DNA of 64,000 nucleotides from Gluconobacter kondonii (GTDB taxonomy: Bacteria > Pseudomonadota > Alphaproteobacteria > Acetobacterales > Acetobacteraceae): contig NZ_BEWP01000007.1 of the NCBI RefSeq assembly GCF_002723995.1, forward strand, positions 124,001 through 188,000. Reading direction: 5' to 3'. Made by a program: the position numbers and the translations under genes. The notes below the pieces were generated by a model that saw only the letters and a list, made by a program, of their open reading frames with translations, had not been told where the DNA came from and made no database searches. Below, one piece after another: positions 50,650 to 60,056 of this stretch (its first letter is position 1; every line of letters starts with the position of its first letter).

Positions 50650-51324
50650 TTACTGGGCGGATGTGCTGGTCGTGCTACGGGACAGACGGCCGGTGGCAGA
50701 TGCCGGGAAGCCGTCAACGCCCGTTCGATCCGTCGCTGCGTTCCCGTTGTCGTCAGGCATCCGATCTGTGTTCAGATAGCGCGGCAGTTCATCAGGCGCC
50801 GCTTTCTCGGGCATGTTATGACTGCGGAACCAGATCGCGAGCTGCTGTGTCACGCTCTGTGCCAGCGTATCGGAAACACGCGCCTGAAGGGTTTCATCAT
50901 TCAGGGTTTGAGCAAAATACTGCTCGAAAGTCGTATTGAAACCATCCAGCGTCGTCGCATCACCCTGCGCCAGCATACGCGGATTCTGCTCCACTGTTAT
51001 AAGCACCCAATGCGCCGAACCCGTACTGCGCGTTCGGCCCGAGGTGTTATCCTCATGGATGTCGACAGCTTCCTCATTCATGCTGGAATAGACTTTCAGC
51101 ATGTATTTGTGAGGATCTTCCGGTCCGGCGCCCGCCAGATTCTTCTGCAAAGCCAGACGCAGCAACTGGCCATAACGCCCCGGAATGTTGTCCACATAAA
51201 CTTGGGCCAACTCTTCCGACATGTCGGATTTCGGGGTCAGCTTTCCGTAGAGGGGTGAGAAACCACATCCCCCCAACAGAAGACAAGCCGTGAGCAGAAA
51301 AGTGCCGCGACGGTCAGACATCAC
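50650..51324 (-). CDS. lptE: LPS-assembly lipoprotein LptE
   Basis: The 224-residue product has a signal peptide with lipobox LGGC (Cys about 20), then GFSPLYGKL, the usual LptE opening, and a central domain with [20 protein letters not shown]. It plugs the LptD barrel for lipopolysaccharide delivery. The C-terminal 40 residues are Ser/Thr/Asp-rich and probably disordered. Its GTG/ATG start overlaps the leuS stop. Confidence 0.88.
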   Translation of the reverse strand: MMSDRRGTFLLTACLLLGGCGFSPLYGKLTPKSDMSEELAQVYVDNIPGRYGQLLRLALQKNLAGAGPEDPHKYMLKVYSSMNEEAVDIHEDNTSGRTRSTGSAHWVLITVEQNPRMLAQGDATTLDGFNTTFEQYFAQTLNDETLQARVSDTLAQSVTQQLAIWFRSHNMPEKAAPDELPRYLNTDRMPDDNGNAATDRTGVDGFPASATGRLSRSTTSTSAQ

Positions 51325-53918
51325 CCGGCAACCACGAAGTTGACGATCCGGTTCGGAACATGAATTTCCTTCACCAGACGCTTTCCTTCAAGCAGACGGG
51401 CCACGTTTGGCTCGCTTTTGGCTGCGGCAAGCACCTGCTCCTTCGGTGCATCCGGCGGGACCTCAATGGTCCCGCGCAGCTTACCGAGGATCTGCACGCC
51501 AATCGTCACACTCTGGACGGCAAGCCACTGCTCTTCGGCTTCCGGCCATGGACGATCCACGACCAATGCACTGCCCGGCTCCAGAATCGCCATCATGTCT
51601 TCCGCAAGATGCGGCATCATAGGTGCCGTCAGCAGACACAGGACCTGTGCCGCCTCACGGCGGGCTGCCGCAATGCCGTCTCCTTCAAGACGCTCGGCCT
51701 CGGCCAGTGCCGAGGTCAGTTCATGCAGACGCGCCACGGCAACATTTGGCGTAAAGGCTTCAAGCGCCTCACCTACAGCGACGATGGCCCTATGGGTCAC
51801 ACGACGCAGGTCTTCCCCGACGGGACCGTGGATGCTCTCGGCAGCATCACGGCTTGCAACCGATGCAACCAACCGATGCAGCCTCTGGCCGAAGCGGGCA
51901 GAAGCTGCCACGCCGGAGGCCGTCCACTCCATATCCCTTTCAGGCGGACTATCGGACAGAACGAACCAGCGGGCCGTGTCAGCGCCGTAATGCTCAATGA
52001 TATCGACAGGCGAGACCGTATTACGCTTGGACTTGGACATTTTTTCGGAACGGCCGATCTGCACCGGCGCTCCTGTGTCCCGACGCACAACAGTGTCACC
52101 ACGACGCTCGACGTCTTCGGGATAAAGCCACCCGCTCTCGTCCCGATAGCTTTCATGCGTCACCATGCCCTGCGTGAAAAGACCGGCAAACGGTTCGTCC
52201 ACATCCAGATGACCGGTCTCGTGCATGGCGCGGGTGAAGAACCGTGCATAAAGCAGATGCAGAATCGCGTGCTCGATACCGCCGATATACTGATCAACGG
52301 GGAGCCAGCCATTCGCCGCAGCCGGGACCGTCGGGGTCTCGGCATGGGGACTTGTGAAGCGGGCAAAATACCAGGAACTGTCAACGAAGGTGTCGAAGGT
52401 GTCAGTTTCCCGGACAGCTGGCGTGCCGCAATGCGGGCAGTTTACATGCTTCCAGGTCGGATGATGGTCGAGCGGATTCCCGGGTCGGTCAAAGGTCACG
52501 TCTTCCGGCAGGATAACGGGAAGCTGCTCGTCGGGAACAGGAACCGGACCACAGGTCTCGCAGTGAATAATGGGGATCGGGCAGCCCCAGTAGCGCTGAC
52601 GAGAGATGCCCCAGTCGCGCAGGCGCCAATTCACGACGCCTTTTCCAGCGCCCAGACCTTCAAGGTGTTCGATTACCTTCGTGCGGGCAGTCGCGGGATC
52701 CAGTCCATCCAGAAAGCCTGAATTGAACAGGGTTGCATCGCCCGAAACGGCCTTTTTGCCCAGAACGAAAGTTTCAGCATCCTGTCCCGCAGGCAGCAAG
52801 ACCTGCGGAACCGGCAGATCGTATTTACGGGCAAAATCAAGGTCGCGCTGATCACCACAGGGACAACCGAAAACGGCGCCGGTCCCGTAATCCATCAGGA
52901 CGAAATTGGCGATCCAGACAGGAGCCGTCTTTTCGGGATCGAGCGGATTGGCAATACGCAGTCCGGTATCAAAGCCACGTTTTTCAGCAGCTTCGATCAC
53001 CTCTTCCGAGGTTCCAAGGCGACGGCATTCCTCAATGAACGCAGCGGCCTGCGGATTGCTCTCGGCAATCTTGCGCGCCAGAGGATGCTCCGCCGAAATC
53101 CCGACGAAGCTGAGACCGAACAGCGTATCAGGGCGCGTCGTGAAGACTTCGATACTGTCCAGATCCGCATCATAGCCCACAGGAGGCTGATGAAGGGCAA
53201 AACGCACCCGTGCGCCTTCGGAGCGGCCGATCCAGCGTTCCTGCATCGTGCGGACGCGCTCGGGCCACCGGTCCAGCGTCTTGAGGTCATCCAGCAGTGG
53301 CTGGGCAAATTTCGTAATCTTCAGGAACCACTGGGAGAGCTTCTTTTTCTCGATCAGAGCCCCCGAGCGCCAGCCACGTCCGTCGACGACCTGCTCGTTC
53401 GCAAGAACCGTCTCATCGACCGGATCCCAGTTGACCAGAGAGTCCCGGCGCTCAACCAACCCAGCTGCCAGCATGTCGACGAACAGTTTCTGCTGTTTGC
53501 CGTAATATTCGGGGAGGCAGGTTGCGATCTCACGATCCCAGTCCAGTGAGAAACCGAGGCGCTGGAGCGTGCCGCGCATGGCTGCGATGTTGTCCATCGT
53601 CCATTTGCCGGGATGAACATTCCGCTCACGGGCCGCATTTTCCGCCGGAAGGCCGAAGGCATCCCAGCCCATCGGATGCATGACCACAAATCCGCGGGCC
53701 CGCTTGTAGCGCGCCACCACGTCCCCAAGCGTGTAGTTCCGCACATGCCCGACGTGAAGCTGTCCGGACGGATACGGAAACATCTCTAGCACATAATATT
53801 TCGGGCGGTCGGCCGGAGGAACATCAGGAACGGAAAAAGTGTTCCGGCGCTTCCATTCTTTCTGCCAGAAGGGTTCGCGGCTCTGGAAATCGAATGCGGG
53901 GGCTGGGGTATCGTTCAT
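51321..53918 (-). CDS. leuS: Leucyl-tRNA synthetase
   Basis: The 865-residue product has the HIGH-like motif [18 protein letters not shown] (about 49-66), the editing-domain TRPDTLFG segment, a zinc-like CETC/CPHCG pair, and [10 protein letters not shown] (about 620). The start [20 protein letters not shown] is at 53918, seven bases after the DUF3576 stop; the longer frame overlaps that gene. It charges tRNA-Leu and removes mischarged residues. Confidence 0.98.
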   Translation of the reverse strand: MNDTPAPAFDFQSREPFWQKEWKRRNTFSVPDVPPADRPKYYVLEMFPYPSGQLHVGHVRNYTLGDVVARYKRARGFVVMHPMGWDAFGLPAENAARERNVHPGKWTMDNIAAMRGTLQRLGFSLDWDREIATCLPEYYGKQQKLFVDMLAAGLVERRDSLVNWDPVDETVLANEQVVDGRGWRSGALIEKKKLSQWFLKITKFAQPLLDDLKTLDRWPERVRTMQERWIGRSEGARVRFALHQPPVGYDADLDSIEVFTTRPDTLFGLSFVGISAEHPLARKIAESNPQAAAFIEECRRLGTSEEVIEAAEKRGFDTGLRIANPLDPEKTAPVWIANFVLMDYGTGAVFGCPCGDQRDLDFARKYDLPVPQVLLPAGQDAETFVLGKKAVSGDATLFNSGFLDGLDPATARTKVIEHLEGLGAGKGVVNWRLRDWGISRQRYWGCPIPIIHCETCGPVPVPDEQLPVILPEDVTFDRPGNPLDHHPTWKHVNCPHCGTPAVRETDTFDTFVDSSWYFARFTSPHAETPTVPAAANGWLPVDQYIGGIEHAILHLLYARFFTRAMHETGHLDVDEPFAGLFTQGMVTHESYRDESGWLYPEDVERRGDTVVRRDTGAPVQIGRSEKMSKSKRNTVSPVDIIEHYGADTARWFVLSDSPPERDMEWTASGVAASARFGQRLHRLVASVASRDAAESIHGPVGEDLRRVTHRAIVAVGEALEAFTPNVAVARLHELTSALAEAERLEGDGIAAARREAAQVLCLLTAPMMPHLAEDMMAILEPGSALVVDRPWPEAEEQWLAVQSVTIGVQILGKLRGTIEVPPDAPKEQVLAAAKSEPNVARLLEGKRLVKEIHVPNRIVNFVVAG

Positions 53919-53925
53919 ATTTGAC

Positions 53926-54444
53926 TCAGTTGTCCCGCTCGCCATTTTCGGCGCGCAGCTGACGCGCACGCGTCAAGATACGGGTGGTGATATCGGAGGT
54001 TGTGGTCGCGGAAACAGGAGTGTCTTCCCACTGACCATCCTGAAGAACCTGCCGGAAAACGGAAACCCGCAGAGCATCCGAACGCAAGCGACGGTCCAGG
54101 ACGTAGGCTGCAATTTTGAAACGCTCATTCTGAGTGGCGGAAGGCTTATACCAGTCCGTCAGAATGACGCCACCCACGGCATCGGCAGACGCCAGCGGCA
54201 TGAACGACAGCGTATCGATCGCGCCGCGCCACAGATAAGCATTGACCCCACCACGAAGCTCGTCGGCACCGCCCTCAGCTCCCCGGTCCACACCCAAAAG
54301 ATGATTGCGCGGAGCAGTCAGGGTGCTGGGATCGCGGCCACCACCACAGGCGGAAAGCGCGCTGAGAGCCAGACATCCAATGGCAATACGGGCCACTGGT
54401 CTGTGAAAAGGTCGAAGAACGGTCAACGGGATGCGAGACATCAT
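53926..54444 (-). CDS. DUF3576 lipoprotein
   Basis: The 172-residue product has a signal peptide with lipobox LSAC (Cys about 33), then GGGRDPSTL and a conserved globular region ([40 protein letters not shown]). This matches DUF3576, commonly encoded next to leuS in alphaproteobacteria. Function is unknown; location is probably the outer-membrane inner leaflet. Confidence 0.85.
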   Translation of the reverse strand: MMSRIPLTVLRPFHRPVARIAIGCLALSALSACGGGRDPSTLTAPRNHLLGVDRGAEGGADELRGGVNAYLWRGAIDTLSFMPLASADAVGGVILTDWYKPSATQNERFKIAAYVLDRRLRSDALRVSVFRQVLQDGQWEDTPVSATTTSDITTRILTRARQLRAENGERDN

Positions 54445-54576
54445 GGGTGGTCCTGCGGGCCGCGCCAGGGCCGGTCACAAGCAAGGATACAGACTGGCGA
54501 GGCCTGTAGCCGGCAACTTCTTGAGTGTTCATATCGCGCCGAAGGCGCAAGGCCAAGCACCTGACGGAAGATGTTC

Positions 54577-56685
54577 CTATCCTGCAGTCACACCCGCCTT
54601 ACTCAGCACCTCAGCCAATCTTGCCTGTTGCACAGGTTTTGCAAATACGAAGCGGCTGACAATTCTGGAAACCGTTAGGTCAGGCACCAGACGCAGAAGG
54701 TGACGACAAACCTGCTGAGCCTCATCTGGAAAAGCCCCCGCTTCAGTCAACGCGACCAGATAGTATACCAAGGCACTCGGACAGGACGGATATAGGCCAG
54801 ACATCAACCGTCCCATTGAAATAACTTCGTGATACTCTTCACCCAACAACAAAATCATCATGAAAGCCGGTCGCAAGAGTTCAAGGAACTGCGAACGACA
54901 TCCATTTTGCAGAAGAATTTTTACGTTACGAACAACTGATTTTGTCTCTCCCTGAAGAAGCTCCAAAATAATATGAGCCATTAGGCTGTCAGGAGAATCT
55001 TTTTGATTTCCCTCATTGCGGGAGATTTTCTCAATAGCATCCCGAACGACTGATACAGCCGTACTGCGACTTGCAGAATCATACATCAGATACGCAGCCA
55101 GCAGGACTTCAACTGCGTGCGTATCCGGCAGAAGCGAGGCCGCAGCCCGGACACTACGCAGACCCCGGGCAAAGAGAGCGTCTGCTTCCGCACTCCATTC
55201 ATTTTGAAAACGTATATAGCAGTACATCGCATCAATCAGAGCGATGGCTCCATCATCCTTTTCAAAACCTTCCGCATCATTCAGCAGAAAGTCGATTCTT
55301 TTAAAGAACGAAGAATCATACTTCAAAAGGAGCGTAAAAGCCCGCAGCGCCATACCCAATGGCGACAGCTCCGTGTCAGGACGTCCTGCAATTCGCCGGG
55401 CTTCGGCAACAAAAATACTCCACTGCATGGCCTGTGCCGGTGTCAGCATACTGTTTCGGGTCTGATCAGACCCTGAAGAGGGGAAATCGTAATGCGTTCC
55501 CCAAATGATAACGCCGTTCCTTCGTGCATCGAGAACGCGAAGAATAAGACGACTCTCAGTACCGCTCTCCCCGCTACGCAGACTTGTAGAGATGACGTAG
55601 TCTGCTCCAAGAGCCTGATACGCCATCATGGCGCTAACGGAGTCCAAAAGGGAAATATCAGGAGCCGCGACGATATCAAAGGTTCCCATGCTTACAAACA
55701 TGAGCTCCAACTTGTCTCGAAAAAGCTGTCCATATTGCAAAAGCTTTTCGTCGAAACATACCGGCGCCTGAAAAATCAGGGAGATCTTTCGAGACTGTAT
55801 GCCGGAAGGATTACGGGTCATATAGTGCAGCGGCAAGGCCAGCATGGGATCTGGCCGGGGCATAGAGACGGAAAAAGACGCATCTGAACTGGGGGGAGGC
55901 GAGGCAGTCTGAGAGACATCTCTCGACAGCCCTCCACTGACACCCTCTATTCCGATGCCATTAATCAGCACCTGTGTGGCCGGGGCAAAGGTATGTCCTT
56001 CGACATTCCCGAGTACACTCGTCATCTGTTCAACAAGCGCAGCTGCGCGGACGTGATCCCCACGGTGAAGAGCCGTTTGTATTCTAGTGCGCCATGCAAC
56101 TTCGCTGAAGTTGTCGAACTTCAAAAGGCGCTCAGCCATCTCTGCAACCTGATCCGGATCCGTAAACTCTCGGACGGCGCTTTCATAAAGTTGCTGAAGA
56201 TGACCGGTGAGTCGTTCTCTTTGCTGGGTAATCCATTCGTCTAACGCCGGATCAACGCCAATCAACTCACCGAGAAGTGTTTCATCTGACCAGACCACAC
56301 TGTCAATCGTTCGAAGACTAGCTGTCAGCAGTCTTTCAGCATCCACAGATGTTAGGGCTGGCTTGAGTGCAAGTGAATGGCGCTGAACGTCAATGACATC
56401 CACACCCAAAGGGCTCAGAGCATCCAGAAGACGATGAATTTCTTGCCGAAGAGAAGCGCGAGCCATATCTTCCGGCCTCTGGCTCCATAACAACTCAGCA
56501 AGACGGGATCGCAAAACAGGCTTACGGTCGGAAAGAGCCAGAATCGCCAGAAGAGCACGCGTCTTTCCACCGACAGGGAGCACGCTGTCTCCCATGAGTG
56601 TTTTCGCCTCCATCTGCCCAATCAGCTTCAGACGCAGAAGAGTGGGGTCAGTCTCTCTGACCTGACGGGATAAACTATCCATCAT
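54577..56685 (-). CDS. SARP/BTAD-type transcriptional regulator with TPR-like C-terminus
   Basis: The 702-residue product has an N-terminal winged helix (about 15-100: LRLKLIGQMEAKTLMGDSVL, GKTRALLAILALSDRKPVLR, SRLAELLWSQRPEDMARASL) and a BTAD region (about 105-240, with LGELIGVDPALDEWITQQRE). A middle domain resembles the CadC/adenylate-cyclase-associated fold, and the C-terminal third is helical and TPR-like. The ATG at 56685 has GGGAG eight bases upstream; the longer frame starts at a GTG before that site. Targets are unknown; it stands alone upstream of tRNA-Arg. A one-protein sensor-regulator role is inferred. Confidence 0.75.
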   Translation of the reverse strand: MMDSLSRQVRETDPTLLRLKLIGQMEAKTLMGDSVLPVGGKTRALLAILALSDRKPVLRSRLAELLWSQRPEDMARASLRQEIHRLLDALSPLGVDVIDVQRHSLALKPALTSVDAERLLTASLRTIDSVVWSDETLLGELIGVDPALDEWITQQRERLTGHLQQLYESAVREFTDPDQVAEMAERLLKFDNFSEVAWRTRIQTALHRGDHVRAAALVEQMTSVLGNVEGHTFAPATQVLINGIGIEGVSGGLSRDVSQTASPPPSSDASFSVSMPRPDPMLALPLHYMTRNPSGIQSRKISLIFQAPVCFDEKLLQYGQLFRDKLELMFVSMGTFDIVAAPDISLLDSVSAMMAYQALGADYVISTSLRSGESGTESRLILRVLDARRNGVIIWGTHYDFPSSGSDQTRNSMLTPAQAMQWSIFVAEARRIAGRPDTELSPLGMALRAFTLLLKYDSSFFKRIDFLLNDAEGFEKDDGAIALIDAMYCYIRFQNEWSAEADALFARGLRSVRAAASLLPDTHAVEVLLAAYLMYDSASRSTAVSVVRDAIEKISRNEGNQKDSPDSLMAHIILELLQGETKSVVRNVKILLQNGCRSQFLELLRPAFMMILLLGEEYHEVISMGRLMSGLYPSCPSALVYYLVALTEAGAFPDEAQQVCRHLLRLVPDLTVSRIVSRFVFAKPVQQARLAEVLSKAGVTAG

Positions 56686-57138
56686 CTTTATTGCTCCCAC
56701 GATCAGCACCCCCGCCCCGAAAGCATAGAGCTTTCAAACCGTTTCAACGCAACACCACAAGCAACGCAGATCATGGCGATTCTCAACCCAGTCAAACCTG
56801 CCCCTCCTGACCAGAGAGATATTGTGTTGGGATGACGGACGCGAACGTGATCTATCCCACTCAGGATTTGGCACTACCAGAAAAATACATCACCCTTTGA
56901 TAAAAAAGGGCGTAGCACAAACCCGTAGCAGAAGCCTTAGCAGCAAGAATACCCAGAAAAAGTTTAAATAGCTTAAACAAACTCTACCATTCTCTTTTCG
57001 TCCACGCACCTCAACCCCGTAAGGCTCAGTTTTTCGGATTTTCCATTAACGATTTAAAGCTTTAGAATATATACGATGTCTTTGTAGCGCAGAGATGGTT
57101 GCAAAAATAGAGAACCCGCAATAGGGTAAAAGAGGTTT
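56686..57138. other. Intergenic region before tRNA-Arg
   Basis: These 453 bp have no credible gene. They are more AT-rich than their surroundings. Contents: an inverted repeat GTTTAA..TTAAAC (56962-56978) and an AT-rich stretch near 57060-57075 (GAATATATAC) that may be the tRNA promoter -10 region. Confidence 0.5.
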
Positions 57139-57452
57139 GTCCGCGTAGCTCAGCAGGATAGAGCACAGGATTCCTAAGGCTTTAGAATTGGGCGCCATGA
57201 TGGGAAACCGTATGGTGGATTTGCTCAAATTCGGGGAACGCTCTGATCATCTTGATCGTGCCAATCCCGAGCCAAGCGTTCCGGCGCGCCGGAACGAAGG
57301 TGTAGAGACTGTACGGGCAACACCTTGACTGCGTTTCTCGTAGTTGTGGTGAAGAGACAGTCCAGACCACAAACATGCTTTGCGGCATGGCGGCGAAAGC
57401 CGAAGTGGTAAGAATCCTGGGGCCGGAGGTTCGAATCCTCTCGCGGACACCA
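57139..57452 (+). tRNA. tRNA-Arg(CCU) interrupted by a group I intron
   Basis: Exon 1 is 57139-57175 and exon 2 is 57413-57452; joined they make a 77-nt tRNA with encoded CCA. Acceptor stem: GTCCGCG with CGCGGAC. D-arm: GCTC..GAGC. Anticodon stem: CAGGA with TCCTG. Anticodon loop: TTCCTAA, anticodon CCT (57173-57175). Variable loop: GGGCC. T-arm: GGAGG-TTCGAAT-CCTCT. The discriminator is A, followed by CCA. The intron splits the loop directly after the third anticodon base, the position known for the Agrobacterium tRNA-Arg(CCU) intron. This tRNA reads the rare AGG codon; without splicing it cannot be functional. Confidence 0.93.
57176..57412 (+). ncRNA. Group I self-splicing intron, 237 nt
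   Basis: The 5' exon ends in U and the intron ends in G, as required. A candidate guide GGG (57190-57192) could pair with the CCU exon end. P2: CGCCAT (57193-57198) with ATGGTG (57212-57217), capped by GAAA. P element AAATTCGGGGAA (57227-57238) pairs through TCGGG with Q AATCCCGAGCC (57263-57273). P5 hairpin GATCA/TGATC. P6-type palindrome at 57278-57295. R GTGTAGAGACTG (57300-57311) pairs through GACTGT with ACAGTC of S (57352-57363) to make P7. A CGGC-GAAA-GCCG hairpin (57391-57402) near the 3' end is P9-like. No ORF is present. It strongly resembles the small Azoarcus tRNA-Ile and Agrobacterium tRNA-Arg introns. Confidence 0.9.
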
Positions 57453-57869
57453 TACAGACAAAACATCCTTACAAAACTACCGTTTTGCCCTGATGTTTTA
57501 TAATTCAGAGGGTACATTTTAGAACGACCTTCTAATGACCAGCATAAATGCGAATCAGTCACGCAGTATTTGCCGTTTACGACGTCAATCCAATAAAATT
57601 ACCATGAATATGAAGTGACTCTATTCTCACTTACTTGTTATATAAATATTGAATAACCGAACATGGTAGTATGCGTATCGATATCCAACGCTTCGCGCTA
57701 CCTTTCTGGCAGAACTTGTCTCGGACTTCATCCCTCAAAAAATAATAATCTTTTTGAAATATTAGATTGACACATCATTTTCCTCGGTGCGCGCGCGTTT
57801 GTCTTTTTATGAGGAAGCTTTCCGAACTGCGCTATCAGTCCATATTTTTATAACCGTACATTAGGGTGA
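57453..57869. other. AT-rich region between tRNA-Arg and the phage remnant
   Basis: About 417 bp without a credible gene. It starts with the tRNA terminator (57460-57499); the rest is markedly AT-rich. No repeat of the tRNA 3' end (attachment-site signature) was found here or up to acs. Confidence 0.5.
57460..57499 (+). terminator. Nested hairpin terminator after tRNA-Arg
   Basis: Outer arms AAAACATC/GATGTTTT and inner arms AAAAC/GTTTT are separated by a symmetric 5-nt internal loop and followed by ATAATT. It lies eight bases after the CCA. Confidence 0.7.
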
Positions 57870-58043
57870 GTTTTCTGGACAAGGTTAAAGGTCTGGCACC
57901 GTATCGGGCTGCTGCTGAAACAAACACGCACCCGTCTGAACGCGTATGGTCTGCTGTCGCGGAAGAAAAGGCAGGATACTCCTGCAACAATACCAAAAAA
58001 TTATGATTTTGACGCGTTTCTGACCGATGTGAGGACTGCATGA
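57870..58043 (+). pseudogene. Truncated ORF end upstream of the tail-fibre gene
   Basis: After an in-frame stop at 57867 there are 57 sense codons with no ATG, GTG or TTG. The sequence includes RIGLLLKQTRTRLNAYGLLS and NYDFDAFLTDVRTA and ends in TGA, which overlaps the fibre gene start as ATGA. The coupling overlap and basic-to-acidic protein-like composition suggest the 3' end of a lost phage structural gene. The family is not recognised. Confidence 0.4.
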
Positions 58044-59770
58044 CCACAATCCATAATCTCACACCTTCCCCGCTGCGTACGATCGTTTTACAGGGGCGCA
58101 ACGGAACCGTTTCACAGGTTATCTTGTCCCCCAAATCATCCGCTGACTGCCTGGACTATACGCTGGACTTTTCGGCGATTCTGGCTGGAACGGATGATAC
58201 ACCAGCCACAATCAAGTCAACCACACTTACCGCCACGGGTGACGCTTACGAGCTCAAGGCCATGTGGAGTGCCGTATCGGGGACAATGGTGGTGGTGTTT
58301 CTTGCAAGCGGGCAGCCCGACACGACACAAAAAATCCTTTTCGAGATCACGACCCAGCAGGGCCGCGTCTATTCCGTAATGGCTGTCCTTCAGATCACGG
58401 CACTGACCGGTGCAACTGCACCTCCATCGGACTTCACGGCTGATACCCTGACGAACGGTAAAGTTCTGATCGCCGACACGGAAACTCTACCGTCGGGCTA
58501 TTCGTCGAACGGTCGCGTCGTGATGGCCACTGAAGCCGCGGCCCCCATTGGCACGCCCTCTTTTGAAAGCGTGACAGCAGGGACTTATTCCGGCGATGGC
58601 TCGGGACTGAATGTCATTAGCAGCGCCAAGATCCAAACCATCGGGCAATGGATCGCGGCACTATCCTCGGGCGGGACTCAGGGCGTCGAGATCAAAGCAA
58701 TCAACGTGACACAAGGTGCTGTCGTGGCAGGTCAGTCGTCGACGGTAACGCTGATCGCAACCCTCACCGATGGCACCACAACCGCCCCTGTCACGTTCGA
58801 TGTCCCAGCTGGATCTCCCGGCACACAGGGCCTGCAAGGGAATACCGGCGCAACAGGAACGGACGGCAAAGACGGCCAGGTTGGACCTGCCGGCGTAGGG
58901 ATCGCATCTGTCGCCGTGAGCCAAAGCCCCGTCACAGCGGGTCAGCCTTCCACCGTTACCCTCACAGCGACAATGACCAATGGTGCAACTGCACCTGGGG
59001 TTTCCTTCCAAGCCCCTCCCGGCGCAGGCGGCGGCGCAACGGATTTTACGGCGGCGGCGATCAATACAGCCCTCGGTTATACGGCCGCGAATGGGACTGA
59101 TTACCTGCCATTACAGATGGCATCCATCTCCAATATCCCAACCCTAAGTCACCCGTCTGATGCAGGTTCTGATCCATCACTATTTAGCATGGTAGATGCA
59201 ACCAAAGAGCATGGTATTAATATTGGATTTACATCTAACAATAACTATAATCGATTTACCATCTTATCAAAAGATAATTTCCCACCTTGCCTAACACTGC
59301 AAGATAACTACGGATATGGTGGATATTTATTCTTAAAAACCGTTAGTGGAAATAACTCTTTAGCCTCTCCCTGGTTCGGAATAGACGGGACCTGGGGCGA
59401 AAGTGGAATAATGTGGGTCGAGAAGGACTCCGATAGTGGAGTGTACTGGAAGATCTCCTGTCCTTCCACATCCACCCAGAATGCGGCGGCAACATTCGAC
59501 ATCACCGCGTCCAATTCAGACAATACCAAATATCTATCAACTCCTGCCGTATCGATTTCAAAGGCTACAAATCAGGCAACCTTGGCTGCCGAGCCAGTTA
59601 TCTTGGCTTATAACGCCTACACATTCACAACGCTCCCTGCCTCCCCTGTCGCGTGGCAGCGTGCCGTTGTCACAGACAAAGCCATCGGCTCTGGTTCACA
59701 GGGCGTCATGGCGATGTGGAACCCGAATACGAAAGCATGGACAGGCTTGAGCGGAGAGACGCTCGTATGA
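58040..59770 (+). CDS. Phage tail-fibre-like protein with adaptor domain and collagen-like repeats
   Basis: The 576-residue product looks modular. Residues 1-120 (LDYTLDFSAILAGTDDTPAT, VVVFLASGQPDTTQKILFEI) resemble the phage fibre-tail adaptor fold. About 215-260 and 290-335 are two copies of a repeat (VTQGAVVAGQSSTVTLIATL versus VSQSPVTAGQPSTVTLTATM), the first followed by a collagen-like Gly-X-Y run (GSPGTQGLQGNTGATG). The C-terminal half, after ALGYTAANG, is a variable, AT-richer receptor-binding-like region ending in VMAMWNPNTKAWTGLSGETL, a typical fibre C-terminus. No other intact phage gene is in the window, so it is a remnant or captured module. Confidence 0.75.
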   Translation: MTTIHNLTPSPLRTIVLQGRNGTVSQVILSPKSSADCLDYTLDFSAILAGTDDTPATIKSTTLTATGDAYELKAMWSAVSGTMVVVFLASGQPDTTQKILFEITTQQGRVYSVMAVLQITALTGATAPPSDFTADTLTNGKVLIADTETLPSGYSSNGRVVMATEAAAPIGTPSFESVTAGTYSGDGSGLNVISSAKIQTIGQWIAALSSGGTQGVEIKAINVTQGAVVAGQSSTVTLIATLTDGTTTAPVTFDVPAGSPGTQGLQGNTGATGTDGKDGQVGPAGVGIASVAVSQSPVTAGQPSTVTLTATMTNGATAPGVSFQAPPGAGGGATDFTAAAINTALGYTAANGTDYLPLQMASISNIPTLSHPSDAGSDPSLFSMVDATKEHGINIGFTSNNNYNRFTILSKDNFPPCLTLQDNYGYGGYLFLKTVSGNNSLASPWFGIDGTWGESGIMWVEKDSDSGVYWKISCPSTSTQNAAATFDITASNSDNTKYLSTPAVSISKATNQATLAAEPVILAYNAYTFTTLPASPVAWQRAVVTDKAIGSGSQGVMAMWNPNTKAWTGLSGETLV

Positions 59771-59809
59771 AGTGACGGCTCTGGCACGACTATCCGGGCT
59801 TCTAGCTGT

Positions 59810-59852
59810 TCAGCAGTTCGAGACGCGCTGACAATATGTATCGAACTGCTGA
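59810..59852. repeat. 12-bp inverted repeat downstream of the tail-fibre gene
   Basis: TCAGCAGTTCGA and TCGAACTGCTGA are perfect arms with a 19-base spacer. It may be a transcript-end structure or a recombination site. A weaker hairpin with a T-run (about 59933-59957, CCCAAC..AACTGGGCTTTTT) follows. Confidence 0.45.
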
Positions 59853-60056
59853 TTTGAGAGCTCCATAGCGTATTCGCGTTTTCTCACCCGTACCCAAGGA
59901 GCAAAAAATTCTCCGACTACCTGTCGCGAGTACCCAACTCCCTAACTGGGCTTTTTATAAGGATGAAAAAATTCTCTCTGTTTCAGAACCTGCAAGCCAA
60001 ATATAACAACAGCCCACTCTGTGGCGTCTGCTTTTTGTGCGTAAGGTTTCAGGTTC

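Noticed and set aside
57056-57190. Direct repeat GCTTTAGAAT upstream of the tRNA and within the intron
   Set aside because: Only ten bases in an AT-rich region; chance is likely and no att-site role can be shown.
57835-58134. 99-codon minus-strand frame overlapping the fibre gene start
   Set aside because: It runs antisense to both the ORF tail and the fibre N-terminus, with no supporting signals.
57453-60056. Search for a duplicated tRNA 3' end marking an integrated element
   Set aside because: No copy of the GGTTCGAATCC..CGCGGAC end was seen downstream, so tRNA-directed integration is not demonstrated.
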